64,000 nucleotides of DNA from contig JAEEYF010000021.1 of the NCBI GenBank assembly GCA_016291655.1, forward strand, positions 31,383 to 95,382, in the 5' to 3' direction. The DNA comes from Lachnospiraceae bacterium (GTDB taxonomy: Bacteria; Bacillota; Clostridia; Lachnospirales; Lachnospiraceae). Below are positions 53,925 through 63,215 of this stretch, one piece after another. The position numbers and the translations under genes are program-made. The notes beneath the pieces are model-generated. The model saw only the letters and a list, made by a program, of their open reading frames with translations. It did no database searches and was not told the DNA's origin. Every line of letters starts with the position of its first letter. Positions within the stretch are counted from its first letter, which is position 1.

Positions 53925-55429
53925 TGAAATTTTGCACCAACTTTCCCATGTTCTCAATTATTGCCTGCCTCATGTGCGGAGTCATATGCTCGGTGCTCGG
54001 GAAGAAGGCTGCACGTTGTCTCACCTACGGGCTGCTGGCTTTTCTCATAGCTCTTTCGGGAGGTGTACTGGCTTACGCCTTAAAGATCGACGGGGAATTC
54101 ATTTACCGCATGGGTCATTTCGGAGCTCCCTTCGGTAATGAATTGAGAGCGGGAGTCCTTGAAGGGGTACTTGCGATATTCTTTTCGGTCATCATGTTTT
54201 TCTCGGTCCTTGCGGGAGAAAAACATATAGATCAGGATGTGGAAGAGAACAAGATAAATCTTTATTACACCCTGATCTGTTTGATGATGAGCTCGCTCCT
54301 TGCGCTCACCTATACAAACGATATATTCACGGCTTATGTATTTGTTGAGATCAACACGATCACGGCTGCGGGACTTGTTGCTGTGATGGGTAACGGAAGA
54401 GCCTATTTTTCTTCCGCAAAATATATGATCATGAGCCTTTTGGGTTCCGGTCTTTTGCTTATCGGGATCACACTTCTTTATGACGTTACCGGACATCTTT
54501 TGCTGTCCGACATTAAGGAAGCCGTTGCAACCATAGCGATAAAGGAATATGCTGAGCCTTTTACGATCATTATTGCATTGATCACCATAGGTCTGTCGAT
54601 CAAGAGCGCACTTTTCCCGTTCCATTCGTGGCTGCCGGATGCCCACACAGCATCCACCATTTCCTCAAGTGCCATACTTTCGAGCCTTGTTTTAAAGGCC
54701 TACATTGTACTCCTGATAAAGGTTTATTACAGAGCCATAGGCTGGGATATTGTGCTTGAGACAGGGGTTAACGATATCATCTTTGTGTTCGGTATCTTGG
54801 CTATGATCTTCGGTTCGATCTTCGCTATAGCACAAAAGGATGTAAAGCGAATGACCGCCTATTCCTCGGTTGCTCAGATCGGCTATATTTTCATGGGCAT
54901 AGGCATAGGCAACGCGGCCGGTGTTATGGCGGCTGTCTTCCATATCTTTGCTCACGGAGCAACAAAATCGATGATCTTTACCTCTCTCGGAGGCATAAAA
55001 GAGGTTTCCGAGCACTCCACGAAGCTGGACAAGATCACGGGAGCGGGGTACAGGAACAAGGTCGCGGGAGTCTCCTTTGCTGTGGGAGCATTCTCGATGG
55101 TCGGCATTCCTTTCTTTCCGGGTTTTGTTTCAAAGCTGAACTTTGCAAGTGCGGCGGCGGAGGCGGGAAGCACCAAAATGATAGTTATCCTGGTAGCACT
55201 TGCTATCAGTACAATACTTAACTGTCTCTATTTCTTCAGGGCGCTTATTGCACTTTACACGCCCATAAAGAAAGGAGCTTTACAGAACGTGGAAATCCGG
55301 GAAACAGAAAAGCCTGCCTTCAAGTATGTGGCGGCCATGGCCTGCCTCATCGCCATCAATCTGTTTGCGGGTACCTTCAGTGATATGATCATGAGTTTGA
55401 TAAGCAAGGGACTTTCGATGTTTTCATAA
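53921..55429 (+). CDS. mnhD: Mrp-type antiporter subunit D (NuoN/M-like), first of four
   Basis: Ion-translocating subunit, 502 residues and about 14 membrane helices. The extracytoplasmic YRMGHFGAPFGNEL near the N-terminus is the MrpD hallmark. Channel residues are kept: the helix-5 glutamate in YVFVEINT, the helix-7 lysine in SIKSALFPFHSWLPDAH and the helix-8 lysine in LVLKAYI. So it should translocate protons or sodium. Starts by ATGA overlap with mnhC. Confidence 0.9.
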   Translation: MMKFCTNFPMFSIIACLMCGVICSVLGKKAARCLTYGLLAFLIALSGGVLAYALKIDGEFIYRMGHFGAPFGNELRAGVLEGVLAIFFSVIMFFSVLAGEKHIDQDVEENKINLYYTLICLMMSSLLALTYTNDIFTAYVFVEINTITAAGLVAVMGNGRAYFSSAKYMIMSLLGSGLLLIGITLLYDVTGHLLLSDIKEAVATIAIKEYAEPFTIIIALITIGLSIKSALFPFHSWLPDAHTASTISSSAILSSLVLKAYIVLLIKVYYRAIGWDIVLETGVNDIIFVFGILAMIFGSIFAIAQKDVKRMTAYSSVAQIGYIFMGIGIGNAAGVMAAVFHIFAHGATKSMIFTSLGGIKEVSEHSTKLDKITGAGYRNKVAGVSFAVGAFSMVGIPFFPGFVSKLNFASAAAEAGSTKMIVILVALAISTILNCLYFFRALIALYTPIKKGALQNVEIRETEKPAFKYVAAMACLIAINLFAGTFSDMIMSLISKGLSMFS

Positions 55430-55452
55430 ACTATCCGATAAGAGGTTGTTGA

Positions 55453-56988
55453 ATGATTGAATTTTTTAAAAACCTAATTACGATCCTGCCTGTAATCTTT
55501 CCTGTATTTGCGGGCGTTTATCTTGTGCTTGAAAAACGGAAAGGAGAGCACAGGCACAGCTTTTCAAAGCCGCAGATCATCTTCTTTTCCGCGGTCGAAG
55601 CAGGCTTAACGCTTTTGATGTTTTTTGCGGGCAGTGAAAAGATCGTGTTCTTTTCCTTCACGGAGATGATCTCTGCTCTGTTCAAAAAAGACATTTTCAC
55701 AGATCTCTTTGTGCTGATGATCTCCGGTATTTTTCTTCTCACAGCCATATTCGCAACGGACTACATGCGTCACGACGATCTTAAGGATGAAGAGGAACAA
55801 AAGGTTACAACCCTTTCCGGCAAAACCTTTTTCGGCTTTTATTTTATGGTCTGGGGTGTTCTCATAGGACTGTCCTTGTCCGGAAACCTCCTCACCTTCT
55901 ATATGTTTTACGAACTGATGACGGTTACTTCTTCGGTCCTTGTCATTCATGAGATGACGAGAAAGGCGGTTTTTGCGACAAAGAAGTACATCTATTACTC
56001 GATAGCGGGCGCAGCACTTGCACTTTTCGGTTTTGCACTGCTGGCGGGCGTGTCCGGAGGGTCCTTGGAATTCACCGTCGGGGGAAGCGTCAACGTAACC
56101 CCTGAAAATATGCCCGTAATATTGATCGCTGTGTTGTTTATCTGTATCGGTTTTGGCACCAAAGCGGGAATGTTTCCCATGCACGGCTGGCTTCCCACTG
56201 CACATCCCGTTGCACCCGGACCTGCTTCCGCAGTCCTTTCGGGAATAATATGCAAGGCGGGCGTTCTCGGAATACTCAGAACCCTGTATTTTGTTGCCGG
56301 ACCGAATGTGATCAAAGGAACATGGGTTCAGTACACTTTGATCTCGCTTTCGCTTATTACGGTTTTCATGGGTTCAATGCTTGCTTATAAAGAAAACGTT
56401 TTAAAGAAACGTCTGGCTTACTCCACCGTGAGTCAGGTTTCGTATATAATCTTCGGACTTGCCTGCCTCAATCCGCTTTCGCTGTTCGGAGCAATGCTTC
56501 ATACGGTTTTCCATGCATGCCTCAAATCACTTTTGTTCATGAATGCGGGAACGATCATATATTCCACGGATAAGCATGAATGCACCGAACTCTGCGGGAT
56601 CGGAAAGGCCCTGCCTATAACGATGATGACCTTCACGACCGCGGCACTCGGACTTGTGGGAATTCCGCCCGTAAGCGGATTTATAAGCAAATGGTACCTC
56701 TGCACCGGTGCTCTGGAAATGGAAAATACGGCGATAGGCTATCTGGGCATCGTCATATTGCTGCTCAGTGCGCTGCTCACAGCGGGCTACCTTTTTTCCG
56801 TTGTTATCGCGGGCTTCTTCCCCGGAGCGGATTTCAAGGGCTGTGAGGATAATCTCGAAAAGGATAAGAAGGTTACGACCGGAATGATCGTTGTAATGGT
56901 GATCCTTGCTGTAGTGTCCGTTTTACTCGGCATTTTCTACACAGTTTTGAATATCGATCTGTTCAAGATATGCGAAATGCTGTTTTAA
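55453..56988 (+). CDS. Complex I/Mrp-like antiporter subunit, second of four
   Basis: A 511-residue NuoM/L-family membrane protein with about 14 helices. Glutamate in MFYELMT and lysines in GFGTKAGMFPMHGWLPTAHP and IICKAGVLGI mark an intact ion channel. Around residue 90-115 a hydrophilic loop (YMRHDDLKDEEEQ) lies between helices 3 and 4. It is a paralogue of its neighbours rather than a fragment, and begins 23 bases after mnhD. Confidence 0.87.
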   Translation: MIEFFKNLITILPVIFPVFAGVYLVLEKRKGEHRHSFSKPQIIFFSAVEAGLTLLMFFAGSEKIVFFSFTEMISALFKKDIFTDLFVLMISGIFLLTAIFATDYMRHDDLKDEEEQKVTTLSGKTFFGFYFMVWGVLIGLSLSGNLLTFYMFYELMTVTSSVLVIHEMTRKAVFATKKYIYYSIAGAALALFGFALLAGVSGGSLEFTVGGSVNVTPENMPVILIAVLFICIGFGTKAGMFPMHGWLPTAHPVAPGPASAVLSGIICKAGVLGILRTLYFVAGPNVIKGTWVQYTLISLSLITVFMGSMLAYKENVLKKRLAYSTVSQVSYIIFGLACLNPLSLFGAMLHTVFHACLKSLLFMNAGTIIYSTDKHECTELCGIGKALPITMMTFTTAALGLVGIPPVSGFISKWYLCTGALEMENTAIGYLGIVILLLSALLTAGYLFSVVIAGFFPGADFKGCEDNLEKDKKVTTGMIVVMVILAVVSVLLGIFYTVLNIDLFKICEMLF

Positions 56989-57012
56989 ATCATAGTAACC
57001 CCGAAACAGGAG

Positions 57013-58497
57013 ATGAGTATGAATCTTTTACTAATACTTCCGATCATATTTCCCATAATCGCAGGAGCTTTGATCTTTTTGATCGGCTTTAAGAACAGGA
57101 CTGCAAGAAACATATATATTCTTGCGGCTTCCGTTTTTAATTCTCTTTTGATCCTGCTTGTGCTGATCTTTTCAGACAAGATCGGAACCCTGCATTTTTT
57201 GGATATCAGTAAAGGCCTGCCTTTGGCTCTTTCCGCTGACGGGATGAGCAGGATATTTGCCGGGCTCATTGCCTTGCTTTGGCCCATCGCCGTTTCATAT
57301 GCGGTTGAATATATGGAACATGAAGGCGGAGAGAATGTATTCTATACATTTTATCTGATGACCTACGGGATCACCTGCGGCATAGCTTTTTCCGCAAACC
57401 TGCTGACACTGTACCTTTTCTACGAATTCCTGACATTGGTGACGCTGCCCATAGTAATGCACGGCATGAAGAGCAAGAATATTGCGGCAGGCAGAAAGTA
57501 TGTGCTTTATTCCATAGGCGGAGCGGCCTTTGCCTTCATTGGCATGGTTGTGGCGCTTAACTATGCGGGAAGTACCGATTTTGTCTACGGCGGTCTTTTT
57601 ACCGGAACGCTGATCGAAGGAGAGGCGGAGATCTTAAGAGTGATCTTTGTCATGACCTTTTTCGGCTTCGGAGTTAAAGCCGCATTGTTTCCTTTGCACG
57701 GCTGGCTTCCCTCGGCTTCGGTCGCACCAACGCCCGTGACGGCTCTGTTACATGCCGTGGCTGTGGTCAACTGCGGTGCTTTTGCGATCATCAGAGTCAT
57801 ATACTATATCTTCGGAACCGAACTGCTTTACGGAAGCTGGGCGCAGAATCTTTGCCTTGCGGTGAGCATCGTAACGATCCTGTTCGGATCCTCGATGGCG
57901 CTTAAGGAACAGCATTTTAAGCGCAGACTGGCTTATTCAACCATCAGTAATCTGTCCTATATGATCTTCGGAGCGGCGCTGATGACTCCCGAAGGACTTA
58001 CGGGCAGTCTTTCCCACTTTGTTTTTCACGGCATCATTAAGATCACCCTGTTCTTTGTGGCGGGTATCGTTCTTTGCAAATATGAAAAAGCATATGTGGA
58101 CGAGCTTTACGGTTACGGACGGAAGATGAAGATCACCTTTGCCGCCTTCACCGTTGCGGGACTTGCGCTTATGGGAGTTCCGCCCACGATAGGCTTTTCG
58201 AGTAAGTGGCAGCTGCTGTTGGGAGCTGCGCGAGCGGGTACGGTCATTTCAAAGATTGGGATCGCAGCCATTCTTGCATCAGCCGTGCTCACTGCTTTGT
58301 ACATTTTTTCGCTTGTTTTCAGAGCCTATTTCCCCGGCCCGGGCTTTAACTATGATTCCATTTCCGAGGTCAGGGATCCGGGACTCTTTATGAAGATGCC
58401 GCTCCTGGTCCTCTCAGTGATCATCATTGTACTTGGGATATTCTCGTCACCGTTGGTTGAATACATTTCAAAAGTTGCCGAAGGAAGTATCATATGA
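57013..58497 (+). CDS. Complex I/Mrp-like antiporter subunit, third of four
   Basis: A 494-residue paralogue with about 14 helices. The helix-5 glutamate (LFYEFLT) and helix-7 lysine (GFGVKAALFPLHGWLPSAS) are kept, but the helix-8 lysine seen in the other three is replaced: the helix reads LLHAVAVVNCGAF, as in NuoL/MrpA-type subunits. So this chain may take the MrpA-like place in the complex. Its end overlaps the next gene by four bases. Confidence 0.87.
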   Translation: MSMNLLLILPIIFPIIAGALIFLIGFKNRTARNIYILAASVFNSLLILLVLIFSDKIGTLHFLDISKGLPLALSADGMSRIFAGLIALLWPIAVSYAVEYMEHEGGENVFYTFYLMTYGITCGIAFSANLLTLYLFYEFLTLVTLPIVMHGMKSKNIAAGRKYVLYSIGGAAFAFIGMVVALNYAGSTDFVYGGLFTGTLIEGEAEILRVIFVMTFFGFGVKAALFPLHGWLPSASVAPTPVTALLHAVAVVNCGAFAIIRVIYYIFGTELLYGSWAQNLCLAVSIVTILFGSSMALKEQHFKRRLAYSTISNLSYMIFGAALMTPEGLTGSLSHFVFHGIIKITLFFVAGIVLCKYEKAYVDELYGYGRKMKITFAAFTVAGLALMGVPPTIGFSSKWQLLLGAARAGTVISKIGIAAILASAVLTALYIFSLVFRAYFPGPGFNYDSISEVRDPGLFMKMPLLVLSVIIIVLGIFSSPLVEYISKVAEGSII

Positions 58498-60359
58498 GAC
58501 TGCTGCTCTTTATTTATACATATTTTCAAATAAGCTTTAAGGTTGACGGCTTCAGGCTTATGTATTTCGGGATTTCTCTTTTCGTGTTCCTGATCTGTAC
58601 CTTGTTTGCTATCGATCATCTTAAGAATGATCCCAAAAAGAAGAGATTCTATATTTCATGGGCAGTTACCTTTTTGTGCACCGTGGGCTTCCTGTTTGCG
58701 GGAGATTTCATTACGTGCTTCATGTTTTTTGAGATAATGTCCCTCACCTCCTGTATATGGGTATTTCAAAGAGAAACCCCTGAGAGTTATTCTGCCGGAA
58801 GAGTGTATCTCAGGATATCGGTGATCTGCGGAATGGTCATGCTGATGGGGCTTATTATGCTCAAAAAGAAAACGGGCATTGACTTTGTCAGGCTTTTTGA
58901 TAATGACATGATAAGATCCAATATGTTAAAGGGACCCGATAACGATCTGTTTTTGCCGGCGCTTCTGATCTCAATCGGCTTCGGAGCCAAAGCAGGTGTC
59001 TTTTTGCTTCATGTCTGGCTTCCTAAGGGCTATACGGAGGCTGTGGACCCGGGCAGCGCATTCTTGTCCGCAATTCTTTCAAAGACGGGTATTATAGGCA
59101 TAATTTGGACTACCTCGGCTTTGGGACTTATCTCCAACGAGAAGTGGGGCAACCTTTTGATGATCTTCGGAGCCCTGACCATGGTGACCGGAGCCTTGTT
59201 GGCTGTTTTCAGCAACAACTTAAAGACAACGGTTGCCTGTTCTTCGTTGTCCCAGATGGGTTTCATTCTGACAGGTGTTTCGGCTATGGTGCTTGAGCCG
59301 GGTCCCGTAGCTTATTCTGGAACCGTGCTTCATATGGTAAACCATACACTGATCAAAACTGCGCTTTTCCTTGCTGTGGCTGTCATATATGAGAAGACCG
59401 GAACCTATGATCTTAACAAACTCAAGGGGTACGGAAAAAATATGCCCGTTTTAAAGGGCGTCTTTGGCATATGCGGATTCAGCCTTGCGGGAATCCCCGC
59501 ATTCTCGGGCTTTGTGTCCAAAAATATGATGCATGAGGCTCTTGATGCGGTTGCAAAGACCTCGGTTACCGCAAGCATAGTGTCAGTGATCTTCACCGTG
59601 ACCGGAGGTTTGACCTTGTGCTATATGCTTAAATTGTTCATCAGTCTTTTTGGTGATAAAGGGTTTGCGGCAAAAAATCCTGAGGTTGATCTGGGAAAAC
59701 AGATGTTTGCTGCCGTTCCGACGGTTGTCGTTCTTGTAACGGGCTTGATCCGGAATCTTTACAAGCTGTTTCCCGTTCATGCTTTGTCAGACTGCTATCT
59801 TCCATGGGCGAACGAAAAGACTTTTGCTGAGATCGCCGATCTCAGCCTGTTCTCCTTTGCGACGATCAGAGCGACACTGATATCCGTAGCTGTGGGACTT
59901 ATATTGTATTTCTTCTTCGTAAGGAAGGTTATCATAGGCAACAACAAGGGCGAAAGAGTTTACAAGGATATATTCCCGAAATGGATAGATCTGGAAAAGT
60001 ACCTGTACAGACCCATATTCATGGTATTCCTTCCCTTTGTTTGCGCCTTTGTTGCCAGAGTATTTGACAAATTGCTCGATCTTATCATATACTTCTTCAG
60101 AAAAAAGGTTTTCAAGCCTTTAAAGAAAAAGAGACCGGTTGCTGTCGGCAACGGATTTACTTACGGGATGGGCACGGTACTCGATAAGATCACCGGCAGA
60201 CAAAAGAACCCCGGCAAGGTTTCTTTTGTAACGGTACTTGCACTGTTTAACGAGCAGACGGCCGCAATGGCGAGAATGATCGAGAGAAGTTTGAGTCTTT
60301 CTATGCTGCTTTTCAGTACAGGTCTTGTAATTACGCTCTTATATATGCTTTTTAAATAA
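58494..60359 (+). CDS. Complex I/Mrp-like antiporter subunit with C-terminal extension, fourth of four
   Basis: A 621-residue NuoL-like protein. Channel glutamate (MFFEIMSL) and lysines (GFGAKAGVFLLHVWLPKGY; AILSKTGIIGI) are kept, though the helix-7 loop has KGYTEAVDPGS where its paralogues have a PDAH- or PTAH-like motif. After the 14-helix core a ~130-residue C-terminal region (FPKWIDLEKYLYRP, then a basic VFKPLKKKRP) ends in another membrane helix; this may run along the complex like the NuoL lateral helix. Last gene of the operon; folD follows 17 bases later. Confidence 0.86.
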   Translation: MRLLLFIYTYFQISFKVDGFRLMYFGISLFVFLICTLFAIDHLKNDPKKKRFYISWAVTFLCTVGFLFAGDFITCFMFFEIMSLTSCIWVFQRETPESYSAGRVYLRISVICGMVMLMGLIMLKKKTGIDFVRLFDNDMIRSNMLKGPDNDLFLPALLISIGFGAKAGVFLLHVWLPKGYTEAVDPGSAFLSAILSKTGIIGIIWTTSALGLISNEKWGNLLMIFGALTMVTGALLAVFSNNLKTTVACSSLSQMGFILTGVSAMVLEPGPVAYSGTVLHMVNHTLIKTALFLAVAVIYEKTGTYDLNKLKGYGKNMPVLKGVFGICGFSLAGIPAFSGFVSKNMMHEALDAVAKTSVTASIVSVIFTVTGGLTLCYMLKLFISLFGDKGFAAKNPEVDLGKQMFAAVPTVVVLVTGLIRNLYKLFPVHALSDCYLPWANEKTFAEIADLSLFSFATIRATLISVAVGLILYFFFVRKVIIGNNKGERVYKDIFPKWIDLEKYLYRPIFMVFLPFVCAFVARVFDKLLDLIIYFFRKKVFKPLKKKRPVAVGNGFTYGMGTVLDKITGRQKNPGKVSFVTVLALFNEQTAAMARMIERSLSLSMLLFSTGLVITLLYMLFK

Positions 60360-60376
60360 AACTTAAGGAGGACAAA

Positions 60377-61237
60377 ATGGCAGAGCTTATTGACGGAAAA
60401 GCCATTTCACAGGCGATCAAGGATGAGATCGGAGAGGAAACAGCAAAACTCAAAGAGAAGGGCATCAAACCCTGTCTTGCGGTCATATTATGCGGCAACG
60501 ATCCCGCAAGTACGGTTTATGTCGCAAACAAGAAGAAGGCCTGCGAGTATTGCGGGTTTGATTCAATATCCATAGAATTGCCCGAGGATACGACTCAGGA
60601 GGAACTTCTTAAAAAGATATACGAATTGAACGAAGACAAAAAGGTCAACGGTATCCTTGTTCAGCTTCCTGTTCCGAAGCAGATCGATGAAAATGCGATC
60701 ATAGCCGCGATCGCTCCGAAAAAGGACGTGGACGGCTTTAATGCCGTGAGTGTCGGTAATCTTTTGATCGGAAGACCCGGCTTTGTTTCCTGCACACCCG
60801 CAGGAGTCATACAGCTTCTGAAGCGTTCGGGAGTTGAGATCTGCGGTAAGGAATGCGTGGTCATCGGCAGAAGCAACATTGTCGGGAAACCCATGTCCGT
60901 ACTGATGCTCAGAGAAAATGCCACGGTAACCGTATGCCATTCGAGAACAAAGGAGCTCCGTGAAGTATGCAAGAGAGCGGACATTCTGATCGTAGCCGTC
61001 GGAAAGCCCAAAATGATCGACGCATCCTATGTGAAGGAGGGCGCGGTGGTAATAGATGTCGGCATTCACCGGCTTGAGGGCAAGAAGCTTTGCGGAGATG
61101 TGGACTTTGAAAGCGTTGAACCGGTTGCTTCGAAGATAACGCCTGTTCCCGGCGGTGTAGGTCCCATGACCATAGCAATGTTGATGAAGAATTGTCTCGA
61201 GGGATGTCTGAGACAGAACGGATTATTGAATGAATAA
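60377..61237 (+). CDS. folD: Methylenetetrahydrofolate dehydrogenase/cyclohydrolase FolD
   Basis: Bifunctional one-carbon enzyme that converts 5,10-methylene-THF to 10-formyl-THF, which Fmt and purine synthesis use. The 286-residue protein has the catalytic lysine in VYVANKKKACEYCG, ILVQLPVPKQIDE, the NADP-binding VIGRSNIVGKPMSVLML and the terminal TPVPGGVGPMTIAML. AAGGAGG precedes the start. It overlaps rimO by eight bases. Confidence 0.96.
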   Translation: MAELIDGKAISQAIKDEIGEETAKLKEKGIKPCLAVILCGNDPASTVYVANKKKACEYCGFDSISIELPEDTTQEELLKKIYELNEDKKVNGILVQLPVPKQIDENAIIAAIAPKKDVDGFNAVSVGNLLIGRPGFVSCTPAGVIQLLKRSGVEICGKECVVIGRSNIVGKPMSVLMLRENATVTVCHSRTKELREVCKRADILIVAVGKPKMIDASYVKEGAVVIDVGIHRLEGKKLCGDVDFESVEPVASKITPVPGGVGPMTIAMLMKNCLEGCLRQNGLLNE

Positions 61238-62549
61238 GATCATGTTTATATCTTTGGGGTGCGACAAGAATACCGTTGATACGGAATTCATGCTGGGCCT
61301 GTTGAGAGACAGAGGTTATTCTTTGACAAATGACGAAGCGGAAGCGGATATTACGGTGATAAACTCCTGTGCCTTCATAAAGGACGCTCAACAGGAGAGC
61401 ATAAATGCCATACTTGAAGCGGCCGAATACAAAAAGACGGGCAGCCTGAAAAAACTGGTTGTTGCCGGTTGTCTTGCTCAAAGATATGCCGATGCGATAA
61501 AAAAAGAAATACCCGAAGTTGATGCGATCGTCGGGACTACAGCCATTGACCGTATATGCGATGCGATCGAAGGAAAAGGAGACTATGTTGAAAACGTGGA
61601 TCGCCTTCCGTTGCCTGATACTACAAGAGTAGTCACTACCGGAGGGTATTATTCCTACCTTAAGATCGCCGAAGGATGTGACAAGCATTGCAGCTACTGT
61701 ATAATCCCTCATTTACGAGGAAAGTACAGAAGCATTCCCATGGAAAGACTGGTCAAAGAAGCGGAATTTCTTGCGGAGGCAGGAACGAAGGAACTGATCC
61801 TCGTTGCTCAGGAAACAACCGTATACGGTACGGATATTTACGGAAAAAAGAGCCTGCCGGAGCTTCTGAAAAGGCTGTGCAGGATTGAAGGACTTTCATG
61901 GATAAGGGTAATGTATTGCTATCCTGAGGAAATAGATGACGAGCTCATTGAAACAATGGCGTCCGAACCCAAGATCTGCCACTACTTCGACCTTCCGATA
62001 CAGCATGCGTCGGATGCGATCTTAAGAAGGATGGGCAGAAGGACGGACAGGAAAGCACTTGAAACGGTCATTGCAAAGATAAGAAAGAGAATTCCGGACG
62101 TAACTCTCAGAACGTCTCTCATTTCCGGGTTTCCGGGAGAGACCGAGGAGGATCATGCAGTGCTCATGGATTTCGTTAAGAAGATCGGATTTGAGCGACT
62201 CGGGGATTTCACATACTCGAAGGAAGAAGGAACACCGGCTGCCGGGTTTGGCGGACAGATACCTCAAAGAGTGAAGAATAAGAGAAGAAAAGAGATCATG
62301 ATGCTTCAGCAGAGGATTTCCGCTGAGAAGGGTAAAGCGAGAAAAGGCGAAGTCCTGGATGTGATCGTGGAAGGAAAGCTTCCCGAAGACAATGTTTGGA
62401 TAGGCAGGAGCTATATGGATGCCCCCGGAGTGGACGGATATGTGTTTTTCAGATCTTCGGCCGATCATATGTCCGGGGACATTGTCAGAGTCAGGATAAC
62501 GGGCTCAAAGGAATATGACCTTATCGGTGAAGCCATCAATGACAATTAA
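61230..62549 (+). CDS. rimO: Ribosomal protein S12 methylthiotransferase RimO
   Basis: Radical SAM enzyme that adds a methylthio group to Asp89 of ribosomal protein S12. The 439-residue protein has an N-terminal UPF0004 domain with three cluster cysteines (SLGCDKN, NSCAF, GCLAQRY), the radical SAM motif CDKHCSYCIIP (about 150-160) and a C-terminal TRAM domain. The VDTEFMLGLL and RSIPMERLVKEAE segments fit RimO better than MiaB. Confidence 0.94.
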   Translation: MNKIMFISLGCDKNTVDTEFMLGLLRDRGYSLTNDEAEADITVINSCAFIKDAQQESINAILEAAEYKKTGSLKKLVVAGCLAQRYADAIKKEIPEVDAIVGTTAIDRICDAIEGKGDYVENVDRLPLPDTTRVVTTGGYYSYLKIAEGCDKHCSYCIIPHLRGKYRSIPMERLVKEAEFLAEAGTKELILVAQETTVYGTDIYGKKSLPELLKRLCRIEGLSWIRVMYCYPEEIDDELIETMASEPKICHYFDLPIQHASDAILRRMGRRTDRKALETVIAKIRKRIPDVTLRTSLISGFPGETEEDHAVLMDFVKKIGFERLGDFTYSKEEGTPAAGFGGQIPQRVKNKRRKEIMMLQQRISAEKGKARKGEVLDVIVEGKLPEDNVWIGRSYMDAPGVDGYVFFRSSADHMSGDIVRVRITGSKEYDLIGEAINDN

Positions 62550-62564
62550 AAGGGAGAATGTTTC

Positions 62565-63104
62565 ATGAAAATGAATTTACCGAATCAACTTACAATCATC
62601 AGAATACTGCTCATACCTTTTTTTGTTTTTTTCTTTTACGCAAAACAGATACCCTATAACGGATATATAGCTCTGGGCATATATATAGTCGCTTGCCTTA
62701 CGGATCTGGCTGACGGAAAGATTGCCAGAAGATACAACCTTGTTACAACCTTCGGTAAATTTATGGATCCGTTGGCGGATAAGATACTTGTCATCACTGC
62801 ACTCATCCTTTTCACGGAGTCGGGAAGGCTCAGCGCCGTTGCCTTGATCATCATAGTGGCAAGAGAATTCATTGTTTCCGGCTTCAGACTTGTGGCATCG
62901 GATAAGGGAGTGGTCATTGCTGCGGGAATGTGGGGAAAGGTAAAGACCACAGTGCAGATGATAATGGCCATAGCCCTTTTGCTTCACTGGGATTATCCGT
63001 GGTTTGCCGTTACCGAGCAGGTTCTTGTCTGGGCTTCGGTAGCTTTGACCCTGATCTCCCTTGCGGATTATATTTGGAATAACAGAGGGGTATTAAAGGA
63101 GTGA
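62565..63104 (+). CDS. pgsA: Phosphatidylglycerophosphate synthase
   Basis: Makes phosphatidylglycerol phosphate from CDP-diacylglycerol and glycerol 3-phosphate at the membrane. The 179-residue protein has about five membrane helices and the full CDP-alcohol phosphotransferase motif DGKIARRYNLVTTFGKFMDP followed by LADK (D-G-x2-A-R-x8-G-x3-D-x3-D) near residues 49-70. NLPNQLTIIRILLIPFFVFF is the typical N-terminus. Confidence 0.94.
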   Translation: MKMNLPNQLTIIRILLIPFFVFFFYAKQIPYNGYIALGIYIVACLTDLADGKIARRYNLVTTFGKFMDPLADKILVITALILFTESGRLSAVALIIIVAREFIVSGFRLVASDKGVVIAAGMWGKVKTTVQMIMAIALLLHWDYPWFAVTEQVLVWASVALTLISLADYIWNNRGVLKE

Positions 63105-63215
63105 AATCCTTTTAATGACTGAATTATGACAGGAAACTGCCTTATTTTTGACAAAAAGACCGCTTAGAATCTTGCTGGAGTGCGATTTTTGTATAGAGTT
63201 GGAGGCGTTTCGGTT

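Noticed and set aside
51110..60359. A membrane-bound [NiFe] hydrogenase or complex I operon
   Set aside because: Only antiporter-arm subunits occur; there are no nickel- or iron-sulfur-binding cysteine motifs in any of the ten proteins.
63092..63116. ATTAAAGGA/TCCTTTTAAT hairpin at the end of pgsA as a terminator
   Set aside because: The stem has a bulge, is AT-rich and lacks a poly-T tail.
63148..63170. TTGACA with TAGAAT before the GerMN-like lipoprotein gene as a promoter
   Set aside because: The boxes are only 11 bases apart and nothing better lies at 16-18 bases.
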